Assembly (NCBI RefSeq): GCF_000967425.1 | Contig: NZ_FO082820.1 | Location: 3,359,501-3,423,500 of the forward strand | Length of the DNA stretch: 64,000 bases | From: Pseudorhizobium banfieldiae | GTDB taxonomy: Bacteria; Pseudomonadota; Alphaproteobacteria; Rhizobiales; Rhizobiaceae | Direction: 5' to 3' | In this document: positions 17,617-28,400 of the stretch, piece by piece | Position numbering within the stretch: position 1 is the stretch's first letter | Layout: every line of letters starts with the position of its first letter | The notes under the pieces: model-generated | What the model was told of the DNA's origin: nothing | Seen by the model: only the letters and a program-made list of their open reading frames with translations | The model's database searches: none | Position numbers and translations under genes: made by a program

Positions 17617-18831
17617 TCAGGCAACCGCGCGGGCGAGCGCGCAGCGCGACCAGAGCTGATGCACCCCATCGACGAGGCGCTCGAGATCGCCATCCGAATG
17701 CAGCGGCGTGGGGGTGATACGCAGGCGCTCCGTCTTGCGCGGCACCGTCGGGTAGTTGATCGGCTGCACGTAGATGTCGAACGAGTCGAGCAGGATGTCT
17801 GAGATCCACTTGCACTTGGCAGCGTCGCCCACCATGATCGGCACGATGTGGCTGGGATTGTGCATGTGCGGAATGCCTCGGGCATCGAGCAGCGAACGTA
17901 GCTTCTTGACGCGGTCCTGATGGCGGACGCGTTCGAAGGGGCTGGCCTTCAGGTGCCGGATCGAGGCGATCGCGCCGGCAGCGAGCGTCGGCGGCAGGGC
18001 GGTCGTAAAGATGAAGCCGGAAGCAAATGAGCGGATGAAGTCGCAGAGCGCTGTAGACGCCGCGATATAGCCCCCCATCACGCCGAAGGCCTTGCCGAGG
18101 GTGCCCTCGATGATCGTCAGGCGGTCCATCAGGCCTTCGCGCTCGGCGATGCCGCCGCCGCGCGGACCGTACATGCCAACCGCATGGACTTCGTCGAGAT
18201 AGGTCATTGCACCGTATTTGTCGGCGAGATCACAGATCTCCTTGATCGGCGCGATGTCGCCATCCATGGAGTAGACCGATTCGAACGCGATCAGCTTCGG
18301 CGCGTTCGGATCGGCCGCGGCAAGCTTTGCCTCCAGGTCGTTGAGGTCGTTGTGCTTCCAGATCACCCGATCGCATTTGGCGTAGCGAATGCCTTCGATC
18401 ATCGACGCGTGGTTCAACGCATCGGAGAAGATGATGAGGCCGGGAATCTTCTGGCCGAGCGTACCGAGCGTGGCCCAGTTGGAGATATAGCCGGAGGTGA
18501 AGACGAGCGCGGACTCCTTGCCGTGAAGATCGGCAAGCTCCTGCTCGAGAAGAACATGGTAGTGGGTGGTGCCAGAGATATTCCGGGTGCCTCCCGCACC
18601 CGCGCCACAGTGATCGATCGCCTCATGCATGGCTGCGATCACGGCTGGATGCTGGCCCATGCCGAGATAATCGTTGGAACACCAGACCGTAACTTCCTTG
18701 GGACCCTCGGGCGTGTGACGCGTGGCACGAGGGAAACTGCCGCGATGCCGCTCGAGATCGGCGAACACCCGGTAACGGCCTTCCTGGTGAAGACTGTCCA
18801 GTTCGCTCTTGAAAAATGCCTCGAAATCCAT
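17617..18831 (-). CDS. hemA: 5-aminolevulinate synthase
   Basis: ALA synthase condenses glycine with succinyl-CoA to 5-aminolevulinate, the first haem step in alphaproteobacteria (Shemin pathway), with pyridoxal phosphate. The 404-residue product (start [23 protein letters not shown]) has the class II aminotransferase fold. The PLP lysine K247 lies in [13 protein letters not shown], and the [12 protein letters not shown] segment is present. I chose ATG 18831, preceded by GGAG, over an open frame reaching 18918. A perfect FNR/FixK box lies 147 bp upstream. It links to the TCA block through its substrate succinyl-CoA. Confidence 0.97.
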   Translation of the reverse strand: MDFEAFFKSELDSLHQEGRYRVFADLERHRGSFPRATRHTPEGPKEVTVWCSNDYLGMGQHPAVIAAMHEAIDHCGAGAGGTRNISGTTHYHVLLEQELADLHGKESALVFTSGYISNWATLGTLGQKIPGLIIFSDALNHASMIEGIRYAKCDRVIWKHNDLNDLEAKLAAADPNAPKLIAFESVYSMDGDIAPIKEICDLADKYGAMTYLDEVHAVGMYGPRGGGIAEREGLMDRLTIIEGTLGKAFGVMGGYIAASTALCDFIRSFASGFIFTTALPPTLAAGAIASIRHLKASPFERVRHQDRVKKLRSLLDARGIPHMHNPSHIVPIMVGDAAKCKWISDILLDSFDIYVQPINYPTVPRKTERLRITPTPLHSDGDLERLVDGVHQLWSRCALARAVA

Positions 18832-18977
18832 GTCACACTCCAGAACCCTGTAACGGTTTTGGTTTCTCGCTCGCTCCGCGTCAACCCCGCAGATTGGAAT
18901 TAATCCAGACTGCGGCAATTGGACGTTATTTCGAACGGTTCCAGGGTCCGTGGTAGCCGATGCGGGCCACCACGGAC

Positions 18978-18991
18978 TTGATCCACATCAA
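18978..18991. promoter_or_regulatory. FNR/FixK-type box upstream of hemA
   Basis: TTGAT-CCAC-ATCAA is an exact match to the consensus TTGATNNNNATCAA bound by FNR, FnrN and FixK proteins. It sits in the 188-bp spacer between the end of the CO dehydrogenase-type M subunit gene and hemA, 147 bp upstream of the hemA start codon. Oxygen control of hemA by FNR/FixK-type regulators is established in other alphaproteobacteria (Rhodobacter, Bradyrhizobium). I see no convincing -10 element. Confidence 0.75.
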
Positions 18992-19019
18992 GTTGGGAAG
19001 GATATCCCGACTCTCCTCC

Positions 19020-19817
19020 TCACCCGGCTGCCTGGACGGCACGCTTGGCCATTACACGAACAAGATTGGCCCTGTAGTCCGCGCTCGCATGCATGTCGGC
19101 GAGCATATCCGCCTGACCGACTTCGGCTGTCATGACGGCTTCGGGCGACCAGGATGATGCCAGTGCTTCTTCCATGCCTCCATGGCGGAACACGCCGTTC
19201 GCTCCCGCACCCGTCACAGCCACACGGACCCCGTCCGGGCGCTTGGCGACGAAGACCCCGGCAAGCGCATAACGCGAAGCGGGATTGGCAAACTTTGCAT
19301 AGCCTGCCTTCTCGGGCGCCTCGAAGGTCACGGCGGTCACCATCTCTCCCTCCTCCAGGGCCGTCTCGAAGAGACCGGTGAAGAACTCGTCCGCTCCGAT
19401 CCACCGGCGATCCGTGATGATCGTTGCCCCGAGACCGAGCATGGCGGCCGGATAGTCAGCGGCCGGATCATTGTTGGCGATCGAACCGCCGATCGTTCCC
19501 ATGTGCCTGACATGCGGATCGCCGATCATTCCGGCCAGATCGCAGATCGCCGGACAGACCGAGCGAAGGAGCGACGAGCCGGCGACATCCGCATGCGGCG
19601 TGGCTGCGCCGATTCGTACATTGCCGCCATCGAGGGAAATTCCCTTCAGGTCGGGAATGTGGCGCAGGTCGATCAGGTCCGACGGAGCGGCCAACCGCTG
19701 CTTCATCGTTGCGATCAGCGTCATTCCGCCGGACAGATAGCGCCCTTCCTCATGCTGGCTCTTCAGTTTGACAGCCTCCTCGACCGAGGAGGCGCGGTGA
19801 TAGCTCGTTGCATACAT
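19020..19817 (-). CDS. Carbon monoxide dehydrogenase-type FAD-binding subunit (CoxM-like)
   Basis: The 265-residue product is the FAD-binding medium subunit of a xanthine oxidase family molybdenum hydroxylase. The N-terminal FAD fold has the [13 protein letters not shown] and [10 protein letters not shown] motifs, followed by [17 protein letters not shown], and the CO_deh_flav_C domain follows (about 165-260). It passes electrons from the Fe-S subunit to the final acceptor. It is the last gene of the S-L-M order, 12 bases after the large subunit gene. No maturation genes (coxDEF) accompany it here. Confidence 0.93.
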   Translation of the reverse strand: MYATSYHRASSVEEAVKLKSQHEEGRYLSGGMTLIATMKQRLAAPSDLIDLRHIPDLKGISLDGGNVRIGAATPHADVAGSSLLRSVCPAICDLAGMIGDPHVRHMGTIGGSIANNDPAADYPAAMLGLGATIITDRRWIGADEFFTGLFETALEEGEMVTAVTFEAPEKAGYAKFANPASRYALAGVFVAKRPDGVRVAVTGAGANGVFRHGGMEEALASSWSPEAVMTAEVGQADMLADMHASADYRANLVRVMAKRAVQAAG

Positions 19818-19829
19818 GTCCGATCCTCC

Positions 19830-22184
19830 TCAGTGTGTCGCGCGCATAGCATGCCAGACCTTCATCGGCGTGGCGGGCATGGTCAGGCTGTTGTTGCCGA
19901 TCGCGTCGGTGATGGCATTGATGAGCGCCGGCGGCGAACCGATTGCCCCCGCCTCGCCGCAGCCCTTGATGCCAAGCGGATTGCTTGGGCAGGGCGTGTT
20001 CTGATGCGAGAGGTTGAAGGACGGAAGGTCGTCCGCGCGAGGCATGGCATAGTCCATATAGCTCGCGGTGAGCAGTTGGCCGCTTTCCCGGTCATAGCGC
20101 ACTTCTTCGAGCAGCGCCTGGCCGATCCCCTGCGCCAGCCCCCCATGCACCTGTCCTTCGACGATCAGAGGGTTGATGATATTGCCGAAATCGTCTGCCG
20201 CGACGAACTGGATGATCTCCGTCTTGCCCGTCTCCGGATCGACCTCGACCTCCGCGATATAGCATCCGGCCGGGAAGGTGAAGTTGGCAGGATCGTAGAA
20301 AGCCGTTTCCTTCAGCCCAGGCTCCATGCCCGATGGCAGGTTGTGGGCAGTATAGGCTGCCAGCGCCACCTGGAACCACGGTACGGTCTTGTCCGTACCC
20401 GCCACCTTCAGTTCGCCGTTCTCGATGACGATGTCGCTGTCATCCGCCTCCATCAGGTGGGCGGCGATCTTCTTCGCCTTCGCCTCGACCTTGTCCAGCG
20501 CCTTGACGACCGCCGACATGCCGACCGCACCGGAACGGGAGCCGTAGGTGCCCATCCCCATCTGTACCTTGTCGGTGTCGCCGTGAACGATGTTGACACT
20601 GTCGAGCGGCACGCCAAGCCGCTCCGCCACCAGTTGCGCAAACGTCGTCTCGTGACCCTGTCCATGGCTATGCGAGCCGGTCAGGACCTCGATCGTGCCG
20701 ACGGCGTTCACCCGTACTTCCGCCGATTCCCACAGACCGACACCCGCACCCAGAGAGCCGACGGCAGCCGAAGGTGCAATGCCGCAGGCCTCGATGTAGC
20801 AGCTCATGCCGATTCCACGGCGTTTGCCACGGCCTTCCGCCTCTGCGCGGCGCGCCGCGAAGCCATCCCAATCGGCCGCCTGCATGGCGGCACTCAGCGA
20901 TGCCTCGTAGTCGCCGGCGTCATAATTCATGATGACCGGCGTCTGATAGGGGAACGAACGGATGAAATTCTTGCGTCGCAATTCGGCGGGAGAAACCCCG
21001 AGCTCCCTGGCGGCCGTTTCCATCGTCCGCTCCAAGAGATACGTCGCCTCGGGACGCCCGGCGCCGCGATAGGCATCGACCGGTACCGTATTGGTGTAGA
21101 CCGTGCGGACATTGGCATGGATCGACGGGATGGCGTACTGGCCGGAGAGCAGCGTAGCATAGAGATAGGTCGGTACGGCGGAGGAGAAGAGGGACATGTA
21201 GGCGCCGAGATTAGCGATCGTGTCCACCTTCAGGCCGATGATGCGATGATCAGCATCGAAGGCCATCTTGACCTTGGAGACATGGTCACGGCCATGCGCA
21301 TCGGTCAGGAAGGCTTCCGTGCGATCCGAGGTCCACTTGACCGGGACCCCATTCTTCTTGGATGCCCAGAGACAGACGATCTCCTCCGGATAGATGTAGA
21401 TCTTCGAGCCGAAGCCGCCGCCGACGTCGGGGGCAATCACCCTGAGCTTGTTTTCGGGAGCGACGTTATAGAAGGCGCTCATCACCAGACGCGCCACATG
21501 CGGGTTCTGGCTGGTCGTATAGCAAGTGTAATGATCCTCGGCCGTGTCATAGATGCCGAGGGTCGCACGCGGCTCCATAGGGTTGGGCGACAGCCGGTTA
21601 TTGTGGATCTCGATCTCGGTGACGTGGGCGGCGGTTGCGATCGCCTGGTCCGTCGCCGAACCATCGCCGATCTCCCAATCGAAGATCAGATTGCCCGGCG
21701 CCTCCGGATGGATCTGCGGTGCGTCAGTCTCCAGCGCTGACACCGCCTCCGTCACCGCCGGAAGCTCCTCGTAGTCCACCACGACCGCTTCGGCTGCGTC
21801 ACGTGCTTCCGCCGAGGAATCGGCGACGACGATCGCGACCGCATCGCCGACATAGCGGACGATCTCGTGCGCGAGCGGCCGCCAGGCGCCCATCTTCATT
21901 GGCGATCCGTCCTTGGAATGGATCATCCAGCCGCAGATCAGGTTGCCGATCCCATCGGCCTGTAGCTGCCTGCCGTCCAGCACATCGATGACGCCCGGCA
22001 TGGCCTTCGCCGCGGCGGCATCGATGCCGCGTATCCTTGCATGGGCATAGGGGCTGCGAACAAAGTAGGCGTACTTCATTCCCGGCACCGACATGTCGTC
22101 CGTGTACCGGCCCTTGCCGGTCAGGAAGCGCTTGTCTTCCTTGCGGGTGACACGTGCACCAATTCCTTCAACACCCATTTTCAT
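19830..22184 (-). CDS. Form II carbon monoxide dehydrogenase-type molybdenum hydroxylase, large subunit
   Basis: The 784-residue product is the Mo-molybdopterin cytosine dinucleotide-binding large subunit of the xanthine oxidase family. The active-site loop reads AYRGAGR at 371-377, the form II signature. Form I CO dehydrogenase has AYRCSFR with the copper-binding Cys, which is absent. The catalytic base Glu744 is seen in [14 protein letters not shown] near the C-terminus. Form II enzymes often act on other substrates, so CO oxidation should not be assumed. The gene lies between the 2Fe-2S subunit gene (97-bp gap) and the FAD subunit gene. Confidence 0.93.
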   Translation of the reverse strand: MKMGVEGIGARVTRKEDKRFLTGKGRYTDDMSVPGMKYAYFVRSPYAHARIRGIDAAAAKAMPGVIDVLDGRQLQADGIGNLICGWMIHSKDGSPMKMGAWRPLAHEIVRYVGDAVAIVVADSSAEARDAAEAVVVDYEELPAVTEAVSALETDAPQIHPEAPGNLIFDWEIGDGSATDQAIATAAHVTEIEIHNNRLSPNPMEPRATLGIYDTAEDHYTCYTTSQNPHVARLVMSAFYNVAPENKLRVIAPDVGGGFGSKIYIYPEEIVCLWASKKNGVPVKWTSDRTEAFLTDAHGRDHVSKVKMAFDADHRIIGLKVDTIANLGAYMSLFSSAVPTYLYATLLSGQYAIPSIHANVRTVYTNTVPVDAYRGAGRPEATYLLERTMETAARELGVSPAELRRKNFIRSFPYQTPVIMNYDAGDYEASLSAAMQAADWDGFAARRAEAEGRGKRRGIGMSCYIEACGIAPSAAVGSLGAGVGLWESAEVRVNAVGTIEVLTGSHSHGQGHETTFAQLVAERLGVPLDSVNIVHGDTDKVQMGMGTYGSRSGAVGMSAVVKALDKVEAKAKKIAAHLMEADDSDIVIENGELKVAGTDKTVPWFQVALAAYTAHNLPSGMEPGLKETAFYDPANFTFPAGCYIAEVEVDPETGKTEIIQFVAADDFGNIINPLIVEGQVHGGLAQGIGQALLEEVRYDRESGQLLTASYMDYAMPRADDLPSFNLSHQNTPCPSNPLGIKGCGEAGAIGSPPALINAITDAIGNNSLTMPATPMKVWHAMRATH

Positions 22185-22280
22185 CTCCTCCAGAAATGAG
22201 CGAACAGCAACTTCGAAGGGCGAATATCCCGCGCCGCAGGAGCGGCTGTCGGTCCTATCCGCACACCTCGGTCTGGCTTG

Positions 22281-22769
22281 TCATTCCGCCGCCTGCCGGC
22301 CGGCCGCCATCTCGGCGTCGGCGGCAAGGACTGCCTTGACGATGTTGTGGTATCCGGTGCACCGGCAGATATTGCCTTCCAGTTGATGGCGCACGGTCGC
22401 TTCGTCGAGCTTGCCGCCGTGACGGTTGATCATATCGACAGCGGTCATCACCATGCCAGGCGTGCAGAAGCCGCACTGCAGGCCGTGGTGTTCCTTGAAG
22501 GCGGCCTGGACGGGATGAAGTTCGCCTTGTGCGGCGATTCCCTCGATGGTCGTGACGCTGGAGCCTGCCGCCTGGACGGCGAGGATGGAACAGCTCTTGA
22601 CGGACTTCCCGTCCATGTGAACGACGCATGCGCCACACTGGGTCGTATCACACCCGACATGCGTTCCCGTCAGTCCCAGTTTCTCCCGGATGAAATGAAC
22701 CAGCAGCGTGCGGTCGTCACACTCGCCACTCACCGTACGGCCGTTCACCGTCAGCGTCACTTTTACCAT
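22281..22769 (-). CDS. [2Fe-2S] small subunit of CO dehydrogenase-type hydroxylase (CoxS-like)
   Basis: The 162-residue protein carries the plant-ferredoxin type cluster (Cys40, Cys45, Cys48, Cys60) and the C-terminal all-helical cluster domain (Cys99, Cys102, Cys135, Cys137, with [13 protein letters not shown]). It relays electrons from the Mo site to FAD. I chose ATG 22769, which follows AGGAGGAG, rather than the frame reaching 22859. It is the first gene of the S-L-M unit, and its leader contains a 7-bp hairpin around a second GGAGG. Confidence 0.93.
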   Translation of the reverse strand: MVKVTLTVNGRTVSGECDDRTLLVHFIREKLGLTGTHVGCDTTQCGACVVHMDGKSVKSCSILAVQAAGSSVTTIEGIAAQGELHPVQAAFKEHHGLQCGFCTPGMVMTAVDMINRHGGKLDEATVRHQLEGNICRCTGYHNIVKAVLAADAEMAAGRQAAE

Positions 22770-22781
22770 CGTGCTCCTCCT

Positions 22782-22800
22782 CGTGTCTCCTCCAGACACG
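22782..22800 (-). promoter_or_regulatory. Inverted repeat in the leader of the small-subunit gene
   Basis: CGTGTCT and AGACACG form a perfect 7-bp inverted repeat separated by five bases, 13 bases upstream of the start codon. In the transcript the five-base loop reads GGAGG, and the true Shine-Dalgarno AGGAGG follows directly after the hairpin. It could be an operator or a translation-control hairpin. Confidence 0.45.
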
Positions 22801-23060
22801 CTCGCATCATTTTCCTTTTTGCCGACCCGATCAACCTCTAGCTTTGCGACGAGGAACATTTTTCCGATGAACGTTGATGGACGGTCCCGCTAGACATGAC
22901 GCCCGTCAAATCCGGTGCAGAAAGATCCGACCACGATCGCCTTGGATCTATGGACATCGGCTGCGCCCGATCTATTGTAGCAATTGATGGGGCGCACGAA
23001 TGCCGTGGGCAAAGGCGTCGCCGCCAGCCATTGATGACGTTGAGCTGTGGGAGAGAGACG

Positions 23061-23324
23061 ATGAAAAGAACGCTTGTGCTCGTAATGACGGGATTGATGC
23101 TGGCAAGCTGCACCCAGACGGAACAGGGAGCCGCAATCGGTGCAGGCACCGGTGCCGTGATCGGCGGCCTGGCCACAGGCAATGTGCGGGGAGCCGCAGT
23201 CGGCGCCGCGATCGGCGGCGTTTCGGGAGCCTTGATCGGCTCGGTCGCCGAGCAGCCCGGCCAGTGCTACTACCGCGACCGCTATGGACGGCGTTACATC
23301 GACGACTGCCCGCGCCGTTACTGA
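23061..23324 (+). CDS. Glycine-zipper lipoprotein
   Basis: The 87-residue product has a lipoprotein signal (MKRTLVLVMTGLMLASC, lipidation Cys17). It is followed by a glycine-zipper segment (about 22-65) of alternating small residues, as in outer-membrane proteins of the OmpA/17-kDa antigen glycine-zipper group. The tail (CYYRDRYGRRYIDDCPRRY) is aromatic and basic with a pair of Cys. I chose ATG 23061, preceded by GGGAGAGAG. A strong terminator follows the stop by about 20 bases, so it is a single-gene unit. Its role is unknown beyond likely envelope location. Confidence 0.85.
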   Translation: MKRTLVLVMTGLMLASCTQTEQGAAIGAGTGAVIGGLATGNVRGAAVGAAIGGVSGALIGSVAEQPGQCYYRDRYGRRYIDDCPRRY

Positions 23325-23344
23325 GCCGCGCATATCCGGCTGTG

Positions 23345-23376
23345 GCCCCGGAGCAAGCTCCGGGGCTTTTCTTTTT
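23345..23376 (+). terminator. Rho-independent terminator
   Basis: GCCCCGGAG pairs perfectly with CTCCGGGGC around loop CAAG, followed by TTTTCTTTTT. It closes the glycine-zipper lipoprotein gene 20 bases after its stop. Confidence 0.9.
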
Positions 23377-23479
23377 AATAACAATCACCGAGCCATCAAA
23401 AGAGGTGTTCGGCCTCGGCTTTAACCGCTACATAGGCGGACTTGACGCTTGAAGACGGCTCGGAAGGCAAAGACCGATA

Positions 23480-25408
23480 GTGTGGGTGCGTAGACCAGTT
23501 AGCGAGGCAGCTGTCGCCTGCTTCCCAGGACGGATGGTGACGTTCACGGCCTCTGCCGTCGTGATCGGCCTTCTGACGGCCTCGCCGGCTCATGCTCTCA
23601 AGCTGTTCGGCATCAATCTGTTTGGGTCCGAGGAAGAGACCATAGAGGTCATCAATCCCGTTCGGTACGACGCCACGCTGTCCACAGGCGACGCCGACTC
23701 CGATCTTGCCGAACGCCTGGAGAATGCCGCCTCTCTTGTCAACGATGAGGAACAGCCGGTGTCGGGAGACCTTGGTATCGTTATCAAGGCACGAGAAGAC
23801 CGGGACCGGCTGATCGCAGTCCTCTATGAGGAGGCCCGCTATGGCGGCACCGTCCATATCAGCATCGAGGGCGTTGATATCGACGCCCTCCCCCCAAACC
23901 CGACTTTCGATCACTCACGCCCTGTGCCGGTTACAGTCAGCATCATACCCGGCCCGGTCTTCAGGCTCGGCTCGGTGCGGTTCGAGGGTGACGCTGCCGG
24001 ACGCGATCCCGCCGACTACGACCTTGTCCCGGGAGGAGAAGCCGGTTCCCGCGTCATTCTGAAAGCAAGCGAACGTCTGCTTGTCGATGTGAAGGCAGAA
24101 GGACGTCCGCTGGCGCGTCTGACGGAGCGGCAGGTCACCGCCGACCATCGGACGCTGACGGTGGATGTGGTGACGGGTGTGGTCAGCGGCCCCGAAGCCG
24201 ACTTCGGCGCGGTGACGATCAAGGGATCACGAACCGTGAAGGCGGATTTCATCCGTCGCTATTCGCGGCTGGACAAGGGTGACCGCTACTCGCCCGAGCA
24301 GTTGCGGAAGGCCTCGGAACGTCTGCGTGAACTGGGCGTATTTTCAAGCATCACGATTCGCGAGGCAGAAGCGCTTGCACCCGACGGAACACTTCCCCTC
24401 ACCATCGAGGTTTCCGAGGGCAAGCATCGTTATTTCGGATTCGGTGCAGAATACTCCTCGCTGGATGGTGCAGGCCTGCAGGGCTACTGGGGCCACCGAA
24501 ACCTCTTCGGGGAGGCTGAAGCGCTTCGGATAGAAGGCAAGGTATCGGGCATCGGCGCCACAACGGACGTGACGACCTTCGACTATTCCGCCGGCATCGT
24601 CTTCACCAAGCCCGGATTTCCCGTTCCGGAAGCCACATTCGAGTCGCGTCTGGAGGCGAAAAGCGAGACGCCCGACGACATATACGAAGCGCAGACGGTC
24701 ATCGGCTCTGCCGGCCTCTCCTACGAACTCAACGAGACCGACACACTGAAGGCTGGCGGAGAAATTGCCTGGATCAATGCCGACGACGCCTTCGGCGAAA
24801 ACGATTACCTGACATTCAGCGTCCCCGTCGCGTTCGAGCGGGATGCCCGTGACAACAAGCTCGACCCGACGGAGGGATACTGGGCGACGATCTCGGCAAA
24901 GCCCTCCTACGAATTCTTCAACGGTAACGTCTTCTCCTCATTCGAGGGCTCGCTCTCCGGGTATCTGGGTATGGGAGCCGAAGACAACATCGTCCTCGCG
25001 GGTAAGGTTTCGGCCGGCACGCTGATCGGTGCGGAGGATCTCGCCGACATCCCCGTGACCCGCCGGTTCTTTGCCGGCGGCGGAGGATCGGTCCGCGGCT
25101 ATGCATTTCGTGAGATTTCGCCCTATAATGACGCCGAGGAAGCCTTGGGCGGACGTTCTTACGCGCTCGCATCATTCGAGGTCAGGACCAAGATCACCGA
25201 GAATATCGGTCTGGTACCATTCATTGACGTCGGGACGGTCTCGACCGAAATCGTGCCTGATTTCTCCGATATCCGTGCCGGTGCGGGTATCGGGATTCGG
25301 TATGCGACGCCATTTGGGCCGCTACGCCTCGACGTTGCAGTACCGCTTCGGAAATATGACGGCGGCAGCGACTACGGCATCTATGCCGGGATCGGGCAAT
25401 CGTTCTGA
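23480..25408 (+). CDS. tamA: Translocation and assembly module outer-membrane protein TamA
   Basis: This Omp85-family protein of 642 residues (624 if started at ATG 23534) has three POTRA-like domains (about 50-310) and a C-terminal 16-strand barrel ending GIYAGIGQSF with terminal Phe. The conserved Omp85 motif GGGGSVRGYAFREISP lies in the barrel (about 530-545). With TamB it helps insert outer-membrane proteins or move lipids. The signal peptide hydrophobic core (VTFTASAVVIGLLTASPAHA) starts at residue 20, so either the GTG at 23480 or the ATG at 23534 is possible. tamB follows after 36 bp. Confidence 0.94.
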   Translation: MWVRRPVSEAAVACFPGRMVTFTASAVVIGLLTASPAHALKLFGINLFGSEEETIEVINPVRYDATLSTGDADSDLAERLENAASLVNDEEQPVSGDLGIVIKAREDRDRLIAVLYEEARYGGTVHISIEGVDIDALPPNPTFDHSRPVPVTVSIIPGPVFRLGSVRFEGDAAGRDPADYDLVPGGEAGSRVILKASERLLVDVKAEGRPLARLTERQVTADHRTLTVDVVTGVVSGPEADFGAVTIKGSRTVKADFIRRYSRLDKGDRYSPEQLRKASERLRELGVFSSITIREAEALAPDGTLPLTIEVSEGKHRYFGFGAEYSSLDGAGLQGYWGHRNLFGEAEALRIEGKVSGIGATTDVTTFDYSAGIVFTKPGFPVPEATFESRLEAKSETPDDIYEAQTVIGSAGLSYELNETDTLKAGGEIAWINADDAFGENDYLTFSVPVAFERDARDNKLDPTEGYWATISAKPSYEFFNGNVFSSFEGSLSGYLGMGAEDNIVLAGKVSAGTLIGAEDLADIPVTRRFFAGGGGSVRGYAFREISPYNDAEEALGGRSYALASFEVRTKITENIGLVPFIDVGTVSTEIVPDFSDIRAGAGIGIRYATPFGPLRLDVAVPLRKYDGGSDYGIYAGIGQSF

Positions 25409-25444
25409 CAGCGCCGCGAGGCGATCAACTAGGGGCAGGATGGG

Positions 25445-28400
25445 ATGGTTCGCCTGTTGAAATGGGTTGTGAAGATCGCGCTCGTCGCGGTGGCGATCCT
25501 TCTCGTCATGGCTCTCGGTATCCTGCTCTTCGTGGGCTTGACCCCGGTTGGCAGCCAGATCGCGGCCGAGCGTATTTCATCCATTGTCTCGACACCGGAA
25601 AGACAGGTTAATTTTTCGCCTCCGCAGGGCCTTCTGAGCGGCGACCTGCAGATTGCCTCCCTTACCCTATCCGACGATGAAGGCACCTATGCAGAGATCG
25701 AGGGGCTGCACGTCGACTGGTCACCGTCCGCGCTGTTGCGCGGCGTGTTCCGTGCCGAGAATTTGAGCGTTGACAGCATCGATGTTTTGCGCGCGCCGCT
25801 TCCGTCTGCGCTGCCGGATGAGCCGCAAGCTGGACAGTCCTCCGGCTTCTCGCTGCCGGTCGGCGTGCGCGTTGCACAGATCGATATGCCTGACATCGAG
25901 ATCGCGCCGGCTCTCACCGGCCGGCCCTTTTCTCTTTCTCTCAAGGGATCGATCGACGCCACCGGTCCGAACATACGGCTTGATCTCCAAGCAACCAGGC
26001 AGGATGAACCGGATGCTCGCGCCGTTGCGGACATACTGTACGCACCTGCCGAGAACCGCCTTGCTGTAACAGCGTCCGTTTCGGAGCCGCAGGGCGGCTT
26101 GCTCGCGCGCCTGCTGAAGCTTCCAGGCGCCCCCGCAGTCGACCTGGCACTCGAGGGGACCGGGCCTTTGTCAGACTGGAGCGGCAAACTGTCAGGCAGC
26201 GTGGCCGGGGACCCTGTCGTGGCAGTAGAGGGAAGCCACCAGATGCTTCCGGACGGCAGCCGCCGGGTCGAGGTCGTGGGCGGCGGCCAGTTGGCGACAC
26301 TCCTGCCACCCGCGTTTCGCCCGTTATTCGAGGGCACAACCGATATCGACGTGGCAGCCAATGTTGGCCGCAACGGGCGTATCTCGATCGATAACGGCAA
26401 GATTGTTTCTGGCGCGGTCGATGTTACGGCATCAGGTGTTTGGGATCCGGAGGGCGACAACAGCCTCACGGCAAGCCTCACCGGCACCGATGGACCCGTA
26501 CCCATCGTATGGCCGATTGCCGGTTACAACAGCCGGTTTGTCGTCGACACTCTCAACCTGACGGTCACCGGCGCAGCACAGTCCGCGCGCCTCAACGCAA
26601 CCGCGGCACTCGCCTCAGCCGACGTGGCTCAAGGCCGCTTCGGCCAGATCAGGCTGCAGGCGGAAAGTGAAGACCTGAACCTGGTGACCCGCTCCGGCAG
26701 CGTGCGCTCCCGCTTGACAATCGGCGAAAGTGATTTCTCAAATGCTGATCTGGATCGCGCCTTGCAGGCACCGATTACGCTCGACGCGCCGCTCCGCCTC
26801 GATCTGCCGGCCATCGGTTTGGATGCGGCAACGCTCGACAGCGCGCGTTTGAGCGGAACCGTCAGCGGGACGTACAATACCACCTCCCAGAACCTCACGG
26901 GCAACTTCCGGATCACCGCAACACCGGAAGCCATGCCGCCTGCATTTGCCTCGCGCTTCGAAAGCACGATCCTGGCTGAAGGCTATGTCGAACGGACGTC
27001 CGCCAACCAGGTGAAGGTCGAGAACTTCGTCCTGAAATCTGATGCGGTGGAAGCTCATGGGAACGCGACCTTGGCTGGCGAGCAGATGACCGGCCGTCTT
27101 GCCGGGCGCGTGCCCGAACTTCGTCGCTGGCTGGCCAATGCCGAAGGCGCGGCAGGTTTCGACGTCTCGGTGGAGGGAAGGCTGGATGCCCTGTCGGTTA
27201 AAGGCGTTGCCAATGCCGCAGAGATCAGGCTGGCAGGAAAGCTCCTGCGGGATCTGCGTGTGAACGTGGAGGGCGTCGCCAATCCGCAATCGCCCGCCGG
27301 AACGGTCGAGGTGACGGGATCGATCGAGGGGCAACCGCTCAGCATTAATGCGGACCTGCGGTCGGAAGGAGGCCGCACCTCGGCGCCAGCCATCGACCTC
27401 CAGGTGGGACCCAACCGACTGGAAGGGGCTCTGAGCTTCTCTCCCGATTTCATGCCCGAAGGCAATCTGGAGTTTGAATTCCCCGACGTCTCACTGCTTG
27501 CGGCGCTTGCGGCCCAGCAAGCGGAAGGCGATCTCCAGGGCTCCGTCGCCTTCGAAAACCAGGACGGGCAAACAACAGCCGTTGTGCGGGCCTCCGGAAG
27601 CCGGGTCGCCAGCGGAAATCTGGAGGTTACCGGCCCGGTGATCGACGTGACGGTTCCTGACCTACGGGCACTTGCTGCGGACGGCACGATCCGAGCAACC
27701 CGGCTTGGAACCGCAGCAACCGCGATAGAGGCTCTGGACTTGAACTTCGCCTACCAGGATACCGGCACTCGGCTCGAGCTGGACGCCCGATATGACGACG
27801 CACCGTTGACGGGTGTGGCCACGGTAAGAACAGGCGATACCACGTCGGTTGCGCTCGAGAGCTTCGCGGCCGAACCTAGGGGCATTCCTGTCCAACTGGC
27901 CAACCCGACGACCATCGTGGTCGCGGATGGAAATGCCCGCCTGTCCGACCTCACCGTCGGAACCGGCGATGGCCGTATCAGCGTTACCGGCACGGTCGGC
28001 AGCCAACTGGATGTGCAGGCTCAGATCGAATCCCTTCCTGCAAGCCTGCTCAATACTTTCGTACCCGCACTCAATGCGGCCGGCTCCATTTCCGGGACCA
28101 TAGACGCCGAAGGCTCCCTCACCGCCCCTTCGATCCGTTATGATCTCGAATGGTCGGAGGCACAGTTGCAGCAGACCAGGCAGGCGGGCGTCGGACCGCT
28201 TCAACTACAGGCGGCAGGAAGCTTCTCCGACAGGACGCTTCATCTGGACGATACACAACTGTCAGGCGCAGACGGGCTGGATATCGATGCATCCGGCCGC
28301 ATCGTCCTGAACGAGAACGGACCTCCTGCACTGGACATAAACGCCACGGCCAACGCAGTTCCCGCCAGTCTTGCCAACGCCTTCGTTCCCGGCCTTGGCG

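Noticed and set aside
19182..21740. 852-codon open frame antisense to the CO dehydrogenase-type M and L subunit genes
   Set aside because: It mirrors two well-supported genes on the minus strand; high-G+C genes commonly leave long open antisense frames. Its translation is Arg/His/Asp-rich and lacks any recognisable domain.
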